DNA from: RDXT01 sp033765305 | GTDB lineage: Bacteria; Bacteroidota; Bacteroidia; J057 | Length of the DNA stretch: 64,000 nucleotides | Reading direction: 5' to 3' | Assembly: GCA_033765305.1 (NCBI GenBank) | Contig: JANRID010000058.1 | Coordinates: 129,231-193,230, forward strand | In this document: piece after piece, positions 45,235 to 54,940 of the stretch | Layout of the letters: every line of letters begins with the position of its first letter | Position numbering within the stretch: the first letter of the stretch is position 1 | The notes under the pieces: generated by a model | Told to the model about the DNA's origin: nothing | The model's input: only the letters and a program-made list of their open reading frames with translations | The model's database searches: none | Position numbers and translations under genes: made by a program

Positions 45235-46032
45235 ATGAGCACCAGCACTCCGCTTCTTTCCGTCGACAACCTTGAAGTACATTTCCCTGTGCGCAGCGGC
45301 ATCCTCCAGCGTGTGACCGGGCAGATCAAGGCGGTTGACGGCGTATCGTTCGACATCCCGGCCGGTTCGGCCGTGGGACTCGTCGGCGAGAGTGGCAGCG
45401 GCAAGTCCACCACCGGCAAAGCCATCATCCGGCTGGTCGAGCCGACCCGGGGCAGCATCCATTTTCTGGGAAAGCCCATCCATGGCCTGGACCGCCAGGC
45501 CTTCATGCCTTTCCGGAAGAAAATCCAGATGATCTTCCAAGATCCTTATAATTCCCTCAATCCACGCATGACCGTGGCCGCCATCCTGGCCGAACCCCTG
45601 GAAATCCATTTTCCCAAACTCCGTCCTGCCGGACGCCGGGACCGCTCCGTCGAACTCCTCGGACTGGTCGGATTGGAATCCGCCCACCTCGACCGCTATC
45701 CGCACGAATTCAGCGGCGGACAACGCCAGCGCATCGGCATTGCCCGGGCCCTCGCCGTCGAACCCGAACTGCTCATCTGTGACGAGCCCGTCAGTGCCCT
45801 CGACGTCTCGGTCCAAGCCCAGATCGTGAATCTCCTGCAAGACCTCCAGGAACGCCTCAAGCTGACCTACCTCTTTATCTCCCACGACCTGGCGGTGGTT
45901 GAACATTTCTGCGACCGTGTCCTCGTCATGAACCAGGGCCGGATCGTCGAGGCGGGGGAAACCTCCGTGGTCCTGCGCCAGCCCGCCCACGAATACACCC
46001 GCCGCCTGCTCGAGGCCGTGCCGGTTTTTTGA
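45235..46032 (+). CDS. oligopeptide ABC transporter ATP-binding protein (DppF/OppF-like)
   Basis: A 265-residue ATPase and last gene of the peptide importer operon. Walker A is GESGSGKST near residues 51-59, the signature FSGGQRQR near 163, Walker B LLICDEPVSALDV, and the switch His in FISHDLAVV. The insert VDGVSFDIPAGSAVGLV and the family segment QDPYNSLNPRMTV are standard. The gene lies six bases after the partner ATPase. Confidence 0.93.
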   Translation: MSTSTPLLSVDNLEVHFPVRSGILQRVTGQIKAVDGVSFDIPAGSAVGLVGESGSGKSTTGKAIIRLVEPTRGSIHFLGKPIHGLDRQAFMPFRKKIQMIFQDPYNSLNPRMTVAAILAEPLEIHFPKLRPAGRRDRSVELLGLVGLESAHLDRYPHEFSGGQRQRIGIARALAVEPELLICDEPVSALDVSVQAQIVNLLQDLQERLKLTYLFISHDLAVVEHFCDRVLVMNQGRIVEAGETSVVLRQPAHEYTRRLLEAVPVF

Positions 46033-46127
46033 GACAAACCCTTCACCGGTGTGCGAGATGGGCAGGTTATTGCTTGTGCCACCGTCCTCCGGCGTATTAG
46101 ATAGCCTGTCTGCGGACGCCGCGCATC

Positions 46128-48110
46128 ATGAATCCTGCCAGTGCCCCCCCGTGTCAGATCCTGCTGGCTTATCCCGACAGCCGAATCAGCGACTACCTGC
46201 GTGAATTGCTGGCCTCGGGCGGATACCCCTTCCAGACCTGGGAGGCCAGGGACCTGAACCAGCTCTACGAATTGGCCGCGGGTTTGGACAACGAGGCTAA
46301 CACGCTGCTTTTCACCGACTTGATCTGGGACGGCAGCCATTGCGGCGAAGTCCTGCTCAGTCTCTCGATGAGTTACAAAAACCTGGCTGTGGCCATTGTC
46401 AGCCAGCACGAATTGGCCTCCATCCTCCCGCCTTTCTATCCCCTGCCCGCCATCCAGGGCTTCGAGGACGCCGCCGCCATCCTGAAACTGACCGGCTCCC
46501 TCTTCGAGGATCTGCGCGGCCAGTCGGTCGGTGCCTACCAATTGCAGGCCTTCCGTGGCCAGGCCCACCTGGCCCGTTCCTACGCTGCCTACCAACCCGC
46601 TATCCGCCGCGAAGTCTTCCTGAATCTGCAGTCCACCAACGCCTCCGCGGAGGAACGGGCCCTTTTCCGCCAGCTCGGCCGCGCCCAGGCCGGCAACATC
46701 CATCCCAACATCTATTCGATCTATGAGGAAGGCGAACACCAGGGCCGCTTCTTCCTGACCCAGGAACCGGTCAACTCCCCCACCCTTTTCCAGCTCAGCC
46801 TCCAAGATTTCACCTTTGACACCCGTCTGATGGCCCGCGTGCTGCACACCGCCTGCGTCACCCTGGGCCACCTGCACAAGAACCGCATCGCCCACCCCCT
46901 GATCGCTTCGGCCCACATCACACTGTCCGGCGAAGGCGTGATCAAGATGGTCAACACCGCCCTGCCGCCCGGCAATCCCATGCCATCCGAAGCGGATGAT
47001 TTGGCCGCCCTCGCCCGGGCCCTCGCGCCCTTCATGCCTCCCGACGAACCCGAGGAATCCGCGCTCCGCACGTTGCTGGCCCAGTTGCAGAATGGAGAGG
47101 CCAATCTCACTGCCGCACTGGCCCAATCCCAGTCCATCGACCTCGCCCTGGCTCCGGAGAAGTTTGTTCCCCAGCGCCAGGAAACCATCAAAGCCCAGGC
47201 CGAGGTGCAGAAGGCACGTAAAACATCAACTTACGCACTCTACGGCTTCTCGGCCGGTCTCACCTGCCTGACCCTCTTCATCATCTGGCGTGTCCTCTTC
47301 GGCGTCGTCCTCGAAGAACCCGCCATTGATTTCCAGGGCCAACTCCGCATCCCCGCAGGTTCCATCACCGGGGCCGGTGGCCGCACGATTGAAGTGAAGG
47401 AATTCTATATCGATGAGTTCGAGGTCACCCTTGGCCAGTATGAAAAGTTCGTCCTGGCCACCAAGGGCCAGGACATCCGGGGGCTCCTCCCCCCTGGTTG
47501 GACCGTCACCAAGGAAACCTTCGAGCCCGACGACTGGAGGGGCATCCTCAAATCCATCAAAAACCGCACCTTCTACGAACGTGTCGGCGAGCGCCTGACG
47601 CGCAACCACCCCGTCTTCAACATCGACTACGCCGATGCCTACGCCTTTGCCAAGTGGTCCGGCAAACGCCTGCCCACCGAGGCCGAGTGGGTCCGGGCCT
47701 CATCCGGCAACGGCAACTTCCGTTTTCCCTGGGGCGAGGAGGTGGAACAGAAGTTCACCAATACCGGAGTGGACATGAACGGCAACAAGGCCAAACAAAT
47801 CAGCCCCGCCGGTGTGGACGGATTCCGTGGCCCCAGCCGGGTCAACGAATTCAAGAAGGACATCCGCGATGTGAGTCCGTTCGGCGTGCGCTACATGGCC
47901 GGCAATGTCAGCGAATGGGTTGAAACCACCCCGGAAATTTCCAACAACACGAAAGCCGGCATGGCTTACGTTCGCGGAGGAAACTTCGGCACTTCCGCCC
48001 TTGTCCCCAACTCCATCCGTGTGCCCCAGAACCCCGAGGTCCGCCAAGCCTACCTCGGTCTGCGCTGCGCCAGTGACCAGCCGGTTGGCAAAGTCCTCAA
48101 TCCCCCATGA
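46128..48110 (+). CDS. receiver-like / pseudokinase / transmembrane / FGE-fold fusion protein
   Basis: A 660-residue multidomain protein. Residues 8-125 look like a response-regulator fold (ILLAYPDSRISDYLRELLASGG; TLLFTDLIWDG at the phospho-acceptor position). Residues 135-330 resemble a Ser/Thr kinase (HPNIYSIYEEGEHQGRFFLTQEPV, LGHLHKNRIAHPLI), but the catalytic HRD and DFG motifs are replaced (HPL, VNT) and the ATP-binding Lys is not evident, so it is probably a pseudokinase. A membrane helix lies at about 366-390. The C-terminal FGE-sulfatase fold (EFEVTLGQYEKFV, RLPTEAEWVRASS, FGVRYMAGNVSEWVETT, YLGLRCA) lacks the two catalytic cysteines of formylglycine-generating enzymes. It is adjacent to birA with a 4-base overlap. 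Confidence 0.82.
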   Translation: MNPASAPPCQILLAYPDSRISDYLRELLASGGYPFQTWEARDLNQLYELAAGLDNEANTLLFTDLIWDGSHCGEVLLSLSMSYKNLAVAIVSQHELASILPPFYPLPAIQGFEDAAAILKLTGSLFEDLRGQSVGAYQLQAFRGQAHLARSYAAYQPAIRREVFLNLQSTNASAEERALFRQLGRAQAGNIHPNIYSIYEEGEHQGRFFLTQEPVNSPTLFQLSLQDFTFDTRLMARVLHTACVTLGHLHKNRIAHPLIASAHITLSGEGVIKMVNTALPPGNPMPSEADDLAALARALAPFMPPDEPEESALRTLLAQLQNGEANLTAALAQSQSIDLALAPEKFVPQRQETIKAQAEVQKARKTSTYALYGFSAGLTCLTLFIIWRVLFGVVLEEPAIDFQGQLRIPAGSITGAGGRTIEVKEFYIDEFEVTLGQYEKFVLATKGQDIRGLLPPGWTVTKETFEPDDWRGILKSIKNRTFYERVGERLTRNHPVFNIDYADAYAFAKWSGKRLPTEAEWVRASSGNGNFRFPWGEEVEQKFTNTGVDMNGNKAKQISPAGVDGFRGPSRVNEFKKDIRDVSPFGVRYMAGNVSEWVETTPEISNNTKAGMAYVRGGNFGTSALVPNSIRVPQNPEVRQAYLGLRCASDQPVGKVLNPP

Positions 48111-48880
48111 ATGCGGACACCGTCCGGGAACGCCTGGCCGGGCTCCTCAATGGACACTCCTTCGGCCGGAACCTGGAAATTTTGCAGGAAACCGGTTCCA
48201 CCAACGACGAAGCCCTTGAGCGGGCCCGCACGGGCGCTCCACACGGTACGGTGATCCTGGCCCTTTCTCAAACCCGGGGCCGTGGCCGCATGGGCCGCGC
48301 CTGGTCTTCGCGACCGGGCGACAGCCTGACCTTTTCCATCGTCCTCCGTCCGGAAAGCCCCATGCGCGAGGCGGGCCGACTGACCCTCCACGCCGGTCTG
48401 GCGGCGCACCGGGCTCTCACGCGGGAAACCGCGCTTCCCTATCACATCAAATGGCCCAATGATATCCTGTGGGAGCGTTGCAAGGTGTGTGGCATCCTTG
48501 CCGAAAGTGTTTGCAGTGACAACCGTGCCGCCTGCGTGGTGATCGGAATCGGCTGTAACCTCAACCAGACAGATACCGGCTTCCCCTTGGAATTGCGCGC
48601 CTCCGCCCGTTCACTCGCCCAGCTCACCGGAAGGACGTGGGAGATGGAACCCATCGCGGCCGCCATCCTGCGCGAACTCGCCCTCGTCATCGATCGTCCC
48701 TGGCCGGAGGTGCTGGCCGAATGGAAAACCCACTGCACCAGCATTGGAAAGCCCGTTCGCATTGCCACCGGTGGTGAAGTCATCCACGGTGTGCTGCTCG
48801 ACATTGATGGCGATGGAGCTCTGCTGCTGGAAACGGATTCAGGGGCACGCCGGCGACTGGATTCGGCGGAAATCCTCTGA
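48107..48880 (+). CDS. birA: biotin--[acetyl-CoA-carboxylase] ligase
   Basis: BirA activates biotin with ATP and attaches it to the biotin carboxyl carrier protein. The 257 residues include the biotin-binding glycine loop RGRGRMGRAW (about residues 57-66), the KWPNDILW segment near 115, CGILAES and the C-terminal SH3-like domain. The N-terminal DNA-binding domain of E. coli BirA is absent, so this is a monofunctional ligase. The start overlaps the previous stop (ATGA). Confidence 0.93.
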   Translation: MNADTVRERLAGLLNGHSFGRNLEILQETGSTNDEALERARTGAPHGTVILALSQTRGRGRMGRAWSSRPGDSLTFSIVLRPESPMREAGRLTLHAGLAAHRALTRETALPYHIKWPNDILWERCKVCGILAESVCSDNRAACVVIGIGCNLNQTDTGFPLELRASARSLAQLTGRTWEMEPIAAAILRELALVIDRPWPEVLAEWKTHCTSIGKPVRIATGGEVIHGVLLDIDGDGALLLETDSGARRRLDSAEIL

Positions 48881-48901
48881 AACGAGATTTTGAAAAAGTC
48901 T

Positions 48902-49435
48902 TTAGTGCCGCGATTCCTCAAGCCGGGCCATCAGCCAAAGGAGGTCGGCCAAGCGGTTGAGATAGCGCACGATCAAAGGACTGACTTCCATCCCGCCTTG
49001 TTCGCCCAATCGCACCACCGCGCGTTCGGCACGACGGCAGACCGTGCGGGCCACATCCAGGTGGGCCGCGGGCAGTGTCGCCCCGGGCGTCGCCCAGCCC
49101 TCGAACTTGACCGAGCGCGCTTCGATCAGCTCCACGGCACGGTCCACTTGCTCCAGCATCAGCGGTTCAACTTTGGGGTAGGCCGAGGAACGGTAACGTG
49201 CCATGTCCTCAGGGGCCACCGCCAATTCTCCCATCAGAGCCACCAGGTTCTTTTGGATGCCGAGTAGGCATTCCGCAGTTTCCGGCAGAACGGCTGATGC
49301 ACGGACCACCCCAAGGCTGGCATTGAGTTCGTCCACGCTGCCATAGGCCTCCACCCGGGGATCGGCCTTGGACACTCTGCGGTTGAACATCAACCCAGTT
49401 GTCCCCTCATCCCCGCTGCGTGTCGCGATTGACAT
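48902..49435 (-). CDS. cob(I)yrinic acid a,c-diamide adenosyltransferase (PduO type)
   Basis: A 177-residue PduO-family enzyme that makes adenosylcobalamin from cob(I)alamin and ATP. Recognised by TRSGDEGTTGLM (ATP-binding, residues 5-16), RVEAYGSVDELNASLG, and the helical VCRRAERAVVRL and YLNRLADLLWLMAR segments. The length is normal. No other cobalamin gene is nearby. It is convergent with birA, separated by about 20 bases. Confidence 0.93.
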   Translation of the reverse strand: MSIATRSGDEGTTGLMFNRRVSKADPRVEAYGSVDELNASLGVVRASAVLPETAECLLGIQKNLVALMGELAVAPEDMARYRSSAYPKVEPLMLEQVDRAVELIEARSVKFEGWATPGATLPAAHLDVARTVCRRAERAVVRLGEQGGMEVSPLIVRYLNRLADLLWLMARLEESRH

Positions 49436-49791
49436 CCGGTCAGGCTAGCCTGCCCGGCAGCGATGCCAACCGGTTTTTCATCTGCCATCGTGGCCCGGAG
49501 TCACAGGTGTATCCGGTAAGCGCGCGCGATCGCAACGACTGGCCCCGATTCATTAGACAGGGGCCGAAGAACCAACATCGTTCCAACCTTTGCAAAAAAA
49601 CTTCGCAATCATACAGCCCAATGACGGTTGCCCAAGTCGTGTATGAATCTGCAATCGCCACCCGGAGCGTGTTTTTGATTGTTTCCAAAGCGAAAAAAGT
49701 CCACAATCAAGAAAGCAAGAGGGATTACGATCCAAAGTGATCCGTGATGGGGCACCTCCACCCTCATGGGTTTGGCTTCGACAGGGCGAAC
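49436..49791. other. intergenic region without a convincing gene
   Basis: About 355 bases between two divergent genes. Open frames here have no protein-like composition. It probably carries the promoters of the adenosyltransferase and FHA genes; no recognisable RNA or riboswitch was seen. Confidence 0.5.
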
Positions 49792-50529
49792 ATGATGCAA
49801 CCAGGGCATAACAATTCTCCGCAAGGCGCGCCGGCTTTCGCCTTGACTGAAATGTTGCAGCACCACGCGCAAACCGGACGAACAGGCATGTTCGAGGTCC
49901 ATCTTGCTACGGACAAAGCCCGCATCTATCTCATGACCGGCATTGTGGCTCATGCCGAAATCGGCAACCTCACCGGAGAACTGGCCGTTTGGGAAGTTCT
50001 GGCCGCCCACAGTCCGTCCTATCAATGGCTCGACGGTAAAACTCCCACCCATATGACCATGAGTTCCTCCGCCCAGGAACTCCTGCTCCGCTTCATCCAA
50101 CTGCAGGGAAGCGGTGAACTCGATCGTCTCCGCCAGGAAGGGAAATCATTCTCCGTCACCCGCAATCTGGACGACAGTGGCATGCTGTTCATCATGTCAC
50201 TCGATGTGCAAAGCCGGGAAATCTCCCCCTTCAACTTTGTCATCCAGACCCGCCAGGTGCGCATGGGCCGCCACACCGACAACGAACTCGTGCTGAGTGA
50301 CACCTCGGTTTCCCGCAAACATGCCATCCTCATCCTCAACAACGATTCCGTCCTGGTCCGGGATCTCGGCTCCAAGAATGGCATCACCATCAATGCCCAG
50401 CCCGTGACCCAGGGCCTCATGCGAGACGGCGATGTCCTGACCGTTGGCGAGGTCATCCTCAAGCTCAACGTCAGCAGAACCGCCAAGACCGGTCGCGTCC
50501 CCACCACCGCCCGGTTAAGAACACTCTGA
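49792..50529 (+). CDS. DUF4388 and FHA domain protein
   Basis: A 245-residue protein with a DUF4388 domain (LTEMLQHHAQTGRTGMFEVHLATDKARIYLMTGIVAHAEIG, about residues 17-57 and onwards) and a C-terminal FHA domain (VRMGRHTDNELVLSDTSVSRKHAILILNNDSVLVRDLGSKNGITINAQPV, about 155-205) with the Arg, Ser-Arg-Lys-His and Asn-Gly residues that bind phosphothreonine. It is likely a phosphorylation-dependent adaptor. The ATG at 49792 has an AGGG five bases upstream; a GTG at 49744 is also in frame. Confidence 0.85.
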   Translation: MMQPGHNNSPQGAPAFALTEMLQHHAQTGRTGMFEVHLATDKARIYLMTGIVAHAEIGNLTGELAVWEVLAAHSPSYQWLDGKTPTHMTMSSSAQELLLRFIQLQGSGELDRLRQEGKSFSVTRNLDDSGMLFIMSLDVQSREISPFNFVIQTRQVRMGRHTDNELVLSDTSVSRKHAILILNNDSVLVRDLGSKNGITINAQPVTQGLMRDGDVLTVGEVILKLNVSRTAKTGRVPTTARLRTL

Positions 50530-50568
50530 CATTTTCCGCCGCGTCGAAGCGGCGTGCCCGGCTCCTGC

Positions 50569-51390
50569 TTACACCCCCTGGGTCTTTTTCTTTTCCCTGG
50601 GCAAAAGTCTCCAGAAGACCACCGAAGCCAGCAGGAACCCCACTGAAAGCCATTGGCCCTGGGTCAGTCCGAGGGCCAGGTAACCTATCTGGACATCAGG
50701 CTCGCGGAAATGCTCACAGACAATACGGACCACCGCATAGCCGGAGAAAAACAGCAACGCCGCCCGTCCGGGGCGGGGGTGGCGGCTCCGGAACCAGCAT
50801 AACAACACAAAAAGAAATAATCCTTCACCGGCCGCTTCATACAGCTGGGAGGCGTGGCGCGGTTCGGGGCCCCCGCCGGTGGCCTGGAAGACCACCGCCC
50901 AGGGCACTTCGGTTGTCCGCCCCCAGAGTTCCCCGTTGAGAAAATTGGCCACCCGTCCCAGCCCCAGTCCGGCCGGGGCCAGGGTTGCGGCATCATCGGC
51001 CAGGCACCAAAACGGAATCCCCCGGCTGCGGGCAAAAAGAAAAATGGCCAGTATGATGCCGACGAAAGCCCCATGGCTGGCCATCCCACTGATCCCCCCT
51101 TCCCGCCAGAACGCCACCACCCCGATTGGATCCGAAAGCGTGCGCGGGAGATCATAAAGCAGGCAATAGCCCAACCGACCACCGGCCAGGGTGCCGAGGA
51201 TGATCCAAGTGAGGAAATCCCCCCGGTCGGCCGGCTTGAGCGGGGTCCAGCCCCAGCGGTAAAACACGCGGAGTCCCGCGTAGAGAATCAGGAATCCCAG
51301 CACGTAGGCCAACCCGTAATAACGGATACCCCAATGCTCATTCCACTGCCAAAGAAATGGCGTCGGTTCATGGATCCACACCGCCAGCAT
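50569..51390 (-). CDS. lgt: prolipoprotein diacylglyceryl transferase
   Basis: Lgt transfers diacylglycerol from phosphatidylglycerol to the lipobox Cys of prolipoproteins, in the inner membrane. The 273 residues have about seven helices, and the signature GLGRVANFLNGELWGRTTEVPW is a close match to the Lgt motif around residue 145. HASQLYEAAGEGLFLF and the opening WGIRYYGLAYVLGF also fit. The start at 51390 gives an N-terminus typical of the family; the frame stays open to 51477 without support. It is divergent from dgt. Confidence 0.94.
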   Translation of the reverse strand: MLAVWIHEPTPFLWQWNEHWGIRYYGLAYVLGFLILYAGLRVFYRWGWTPLKPADRGDFLTWIILGTLAGGRLGYCLLYDLPRTLSDPIGVVAFWREGGISGMASHGAFVGIILAIFLFARSRGIPFWCLADDAATLAPAGLGLGRVANFLNGELWGRTTEVPWAVVFQATGGGPEPRHASQLYEAAGEGLFLFVLLCWFRSRHPRPGRAALLFFSGYAVVRIVCEHFREPDVQIGYLALGLTQGQWLSVGFLLASVVFWRLLPREKKKTQGV

Positions 51391-51485
51391 CCCCCGACCT
51401 TGCTGGCCCCCGGCCGGTAGACAAGCGCAATCATTCAACCAACGGGTATGGACAACCCAGCGTCGCACCGTCAACATTCTGCATC

Positions 51486-52661
51486 ATGTCGCTCCAGGCC
51501 CGTCTACAGTGGGAAATCAAAGAAGCCGCCCTCCTCGCACCCTACGCCCAATCCAGCCCAACCAGCCGGGGTCGTCTCCACCCCGAACCCGTCCACATCT
51601 TCCGTTCCGAGTTCCAGCGCGACCGCGATCGCATTGTCCACAGCAATGCCTTCCGCCGGCTCGAATACAAAACCCAGGTCGTTCTCAACGGCACCGGCGA
51701 CCATTTCCGTACCCGTCTGACCCACACCATGGAAGTGGCGGCGATCAGCCGCACAGTTGCCCGCACGCTTTCGCTCAATGAAGACCTGGCCGAATCCGTG
51801 GCTTTGGCCCACGACCTCGGCCATCCTCCGTTCGGTCATCCCGGTGAGCACACCCTCAACGAACTGATGAAAGATCACGGCGGATTCGAACACAACCGCC
51901 AAAGCCTGCGCGTGGTGGAAGATCTGGAAATGAAATACCCCGAGTTCAACGGCCTCAACTTGTCCTGGGAAACCCGCGAGGGTTTGTGCAAGCACACGGT
52001 CCACAGCATGGGGGTCGGCAATCAACCCAGTCTCGAGGCCCAGGTGGCCGACGCCGCCGATGAAATCGCCTACTGCTGCAGCGACCTCGATGATGCCCTG
52101 GAAAGCGGCCTGGTTCCGGTCGAGGATCTGGGCCAGTTGCCCCTGTGGAAACAACTCGACGACCAAGTGTTGTCGCGTTACTCCCGACTCGACCCCGAAC
52201 GCAAGCGTCGCTACCTCATCCGCTGCCTCGTCGACCACCTTGTCGAGGACCTCTGCCAGCAATCCTCGGACAACATCAAAGCCAGCGGGGTCACCGACGC
52301 CGATGCCGTGCGTCTCCAGCCCCGCCGCCTGATCGGCTTCAGCATCCGCATCCGTGCCGAAGTGCAAAACATCCGGGATTTCCTCCTCCGCGCCTTTTAT
52401 TACCACCCCGACGTCAGCCGCATCAACCAACGGGCCTGCCAGGTCCTGCAGGCGCTTTTCGAGTTCTACCACAAACACCCCCACCTCATCGGACCCAAGA
52501 GTGCCCTGCGGATCAAAAAAGAGGGACTCTCCCGGGCGGTATGCGATTATGTCTCCGGCATGACCGACGTTTATGCCCTCAAATCCTACCTCCGCCACAT
52601 CGGCACCGATGACCTCCTCAAGGAATTGTTGCCCGGGGGCGTCGCCATCGGTGGAAGCTGA
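51486..52661 (+). CDS. dgt: deoxyguanosinetriphosphate triphosphohydrolase
   Basis: Dgt cleaves dGTP (or dNTPs) to deoxynucleoside and triphosphate. The 391 residues carry the HD-superfamily metal ligands in RLTHTMEVAAISRT (near residue 80) and LAHDLGHPPFGHPGEHTLN (near 109), then GFEHNRQSLRVVEDL and VADAADEIAYCCSDLDDAL (second HD Asp). The C-terminal helical region is complete. The ATG at 51486 is close to the family start; the frame upstream overlaps lgt. Confidence 0.92.
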   Translation: MSLQARLQWEIKEAALLAPYAQSSPTSRGRLHPEPVHIFRSEFQRDRDRIVHSNAFRRLEYKTQVVLNGTGDHFRTRLTHTMEVAAISRTVARTLSLNEDLAESVALAHDLGHPPFGHPGEHTLNELMKDHGGFEHNRQSLRVVEDLEMKYPEFNGLNLSWETREGLCKHTVHSMGVGNQPSLEAQVADAADEIAYCCSDLDDALESGLVPVEDLGQLPLWKQLDDQVLSRYSRLDPERKRRYLIRCLVDHLVEDLCQQSSDNIKASGVTDADAVRLQPRRLIGFSIRIRAEVQNIRDFLLRAFYYHPDVSRINQRACQVLQALFEFYHKHPHLIGPKSALRIKKEGLSRAVCDYVSGMTDVYALKSYLRHIGTDDLLKELLPGGVAIGGS

Positions 52662-52706
52662 TTCCAGCCACACCAGATTTGGCACCTGAACTGCTGCGCT
52701 GAACCC

Positions 52707-54827
52707 ATGCCCGCCCGACTCTCCGTCCACGGAAGATCCGACCCCCGGCGGGCGTGTGCCAACCAGGTTGAATCCACGCTCCGGTCTTCCGGCTTGCGCC
52801 TGACCATGGGCGGTGAGCCGACTTACATCGCTCTCGACCCTGCCGGGGAAGAATGGTCCACTTCCGCCCTTGGTCCGACCAAGCTGGGTTACGCCCGCCG
52901 CTTCTGCGCCGCCTACCTTCGTCGTTTCCATCCAGGAGCCCTGGTCACCCATGCCTACGGCAAACAATATCCTAACGAACCTCTCCCACGTTGGACGGTT
53001 TCGCTGACCCACCGTCCGGGTCGTCCGATCTGGCCCGCCACGGACCGCCTCCTGCTGGACGACCGTGCGCCGCACGAAAGCGCGGCCCGGCTGCCCGACC
53101 TGGCGGTATCCATTGCCCGCACCCTTCGTTTGTCCCGGTTCCTCCGTCCAGCGCACGAAGAGGGATTGGCTCCCACCGCTGCGCCCAAGGGTTGGGTGCT
53201 GCCGCTTGACCACGGTGCCGGGGGCTGGGTCTCCGATCGCTGGAAAATGCCCCCCGGGGCCTCGGTCACGCTGATCCCCGGCGACAGCTCGATCGGGCTT
53301 CGTTTGCCCCTGCTATCTTTACCCGAAGCCTGTCTCAAACGAGCCATGACCGTGGAACTCAAGGATGGCGGACTGGAGATTTTCATCCCGCCTCTTCCCG
53401 CCGCCGCATACTTCGAATTGCTCGGCATCCTTCACGACCTGGCGGAGAAAGGGGATTTTTCCCCATTGGTCATCAGCGGTTATTTTCCTCCCGATGCCCG
53501 CGGTTTGTTGCGTTTCACTTTCGCTTCCGATCCCGGCGTCATCGAAGTCAACCTGCCGCCCGCCTCGGATTGGAGCACGTTTCAATCCCATCTCCAAAGA
53601 TTGGATCTCGCTGCGGCGGATGCCGGGCTGCGCACTGTCAAATACCACTTCAACGGATTCACCCAGGGCACCGGCGGTGGGGCCCATCTTTGTTTCGGCG
53701 GACCGGTGGCCCGTCGCAGCCCGTTCCTCGAACGGCGCAATTTCCTCCCAGGCGTCCTCCGCTATTTCCAGAACCACCCCTCCCTGGCCTACGCCTTCAG
53801 TGGCATGTTCGTCGGGCCGAATTCCCAGGCTCCCCGCGTTGATGAAACCGGGACCGGAGTGCTGCACGAACTCGAATTGGCCCTGGCTGGCTCGGGCAAA
53901 GTCGAACCCGACCCCTTCCTCTTTGCCCTCCTTTTCCGCGACCTCCTTGCTGATCGCAGTGGCAATACACATCGAGCGGAAATCAGCATCGACAAACTCT
54001 GGAACCCGGCCTCGCCCACGGGAACCATGGGCATCGTGGAATTCCGTGCGGTGGAATCCACCGCCGATGCCGCCGCGCTCGGCACCATCGCCCTGCTTTT
54101 CCGCGCCATCCTGGCCCGCATAGCCCGCCATCCCTATCATGCCTCTCTCCACCCTTGGGCTGAGACCCTCCATGATCGTTTTTTCCTTCCCACCTTGCTC
54201 TGGGCGGACCTTGGTTCCGTCGCCGCCGACCTGCGCAGGCACGGCATCGCATTCGACCCGGCCTGGCTCAAGGATTTCTGGGCATGGCGCTTCCCGTTGC
54301 TCGGCACCCTCTCCGGCCCCCAGGGAAAACTCACCGTGACCCACGCGCTGGAATCCTGGCCCCTGCTCGGCGAGCAACCAGCCGGAGCCACCACTGTGCG
54401 GGCCATCGACTCCAGCAACGAACGCCTGGAATTCCGAACCACCCGTGCCGACGCCTCAAGGTCATGGCTGCTTGTCCAGGGCGTAGAGGTTCCCTTCCGG
54501 GCCTGCGGGCGGTGGGCCCTGGCCGGGCTGACTTTCCGGGCCCACTACCGGGTTCCTTCCCTTCATCCCCATATACCCGCCCAATCCCCGCTTATTCTCG
54601 ACTGGATTGACAGGCGTAGCGGCCGCATCACCAACTCCGTCGAGTGGCACAGTTGGCGTCCGAACGGCAAGCAATACGATTCGCGTCCGCAGAATGCCGA
54701 CGAAGCCTCACAGCGCGTGCGGGAACGCTGGATTCCACGTCCCGACCGGATCGGAGACAAGGCCCGTCCGCGCAAGAATCTCCCGCCTTCGGAACGTTGG
54801 ACCCACGACTTGCGAACCGCCGTCTGA
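52707..54827 (+). CDS. stand-alone DUF2126 protein
   Basis: A 706-residue protein matching the C-terminal DUF2126 half of large transglutaminase-like proteins: LTMGGEPTYIAL near residue 32, YGKQYPNEPLPRW, ERRNFLPGVLRYFQNHPSLAYAFSGMFVGPNSQAPRVDE, LFRDLLADRSGNTHRAEISIDKLWNP, and GIVEFRAVE. Normally this follows a transglutaminase core in one chain of about 1100 residues; here no core with a Cys-His-Asp triad is present in or beside the gene. DUF2126 is distantly related to glutamate-cysteine ligase-like folds, so peptide-ligase activity is possible but unproven. Confidence 0.83.
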   Translation: MPARLSVHGRSDPRRACANQVESTLRSSGLRLTMGGEPTYIALDPAGEEWSTSALGPTKLGYARRFCAAYLRRFHPGALVTHAYGKQYPNEPLPRWTVSLTHRPGRPIWPATDRLLLDDRAPHESAARLPDLAVSIARTLRLSRFLRPAHEEGLAPTAAPKGWVLPLDHGAGGWVSDRWKMPPGASVTLIPGDSSIGLRLPLLSLPEACLKRAMTVELKDGGLEIFIPPLPAAAYFELLGILHDLAEKGDFSPLVISGYFPPDARGLLRFTFASDPGVIEVNLPPASDWSTFQSHLQRLDLAAADAGLRTVKYHFNGFTQGTGGGAHLCFGGPVARRSPFLERRNFLPGVLRYFQNHPSLAYAFSGMFVGPNSQAPRVDETGTGVLHELELALAGSGKVEPDPFLFALLFRDLLADRSGNTHRAEISIDKLWNPASPTGTMGIVEFRAVESTADAAALGTIALLFRAILARIARHPYHASLHPWAETLHDRFFLPTLLWADLGSVAADLRRHGIAFDPAWLKDFWAWRFPLLGTLSGPQGKLTVTHALESWPLLGEQPAGATTVRAIDSSNERLEFRTTRADASRSWLLVQGVEVPFRACGRWALAGLTFRAHYRVPSLHPHIPAQSPLILDWIDRRSGRITNSVEWHSWRPNGKQYDSRPQNADEASQRVRERWIPRPDRIGDKARPRKNLPPSERWTHDLRTAV

Positions 54828-54940
54828 CCACTTCGCCTCCAATCCCCCATCTTCCATGCCGGTTGCCCTCCCACTCAACCGGCTTCACGTTATCATCCTT
54901 TTCGCTCGCAACGCCTCCCGGAGCGACTTAGGTTTTCCTC

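Noticed and set aside
49399..49740. 113-codon plus-strand ORF in the gap before the FHA gene
   Set aside because: No RBS, no motif, random-looking composition, and it begins inside the adenosyltransferase gene.
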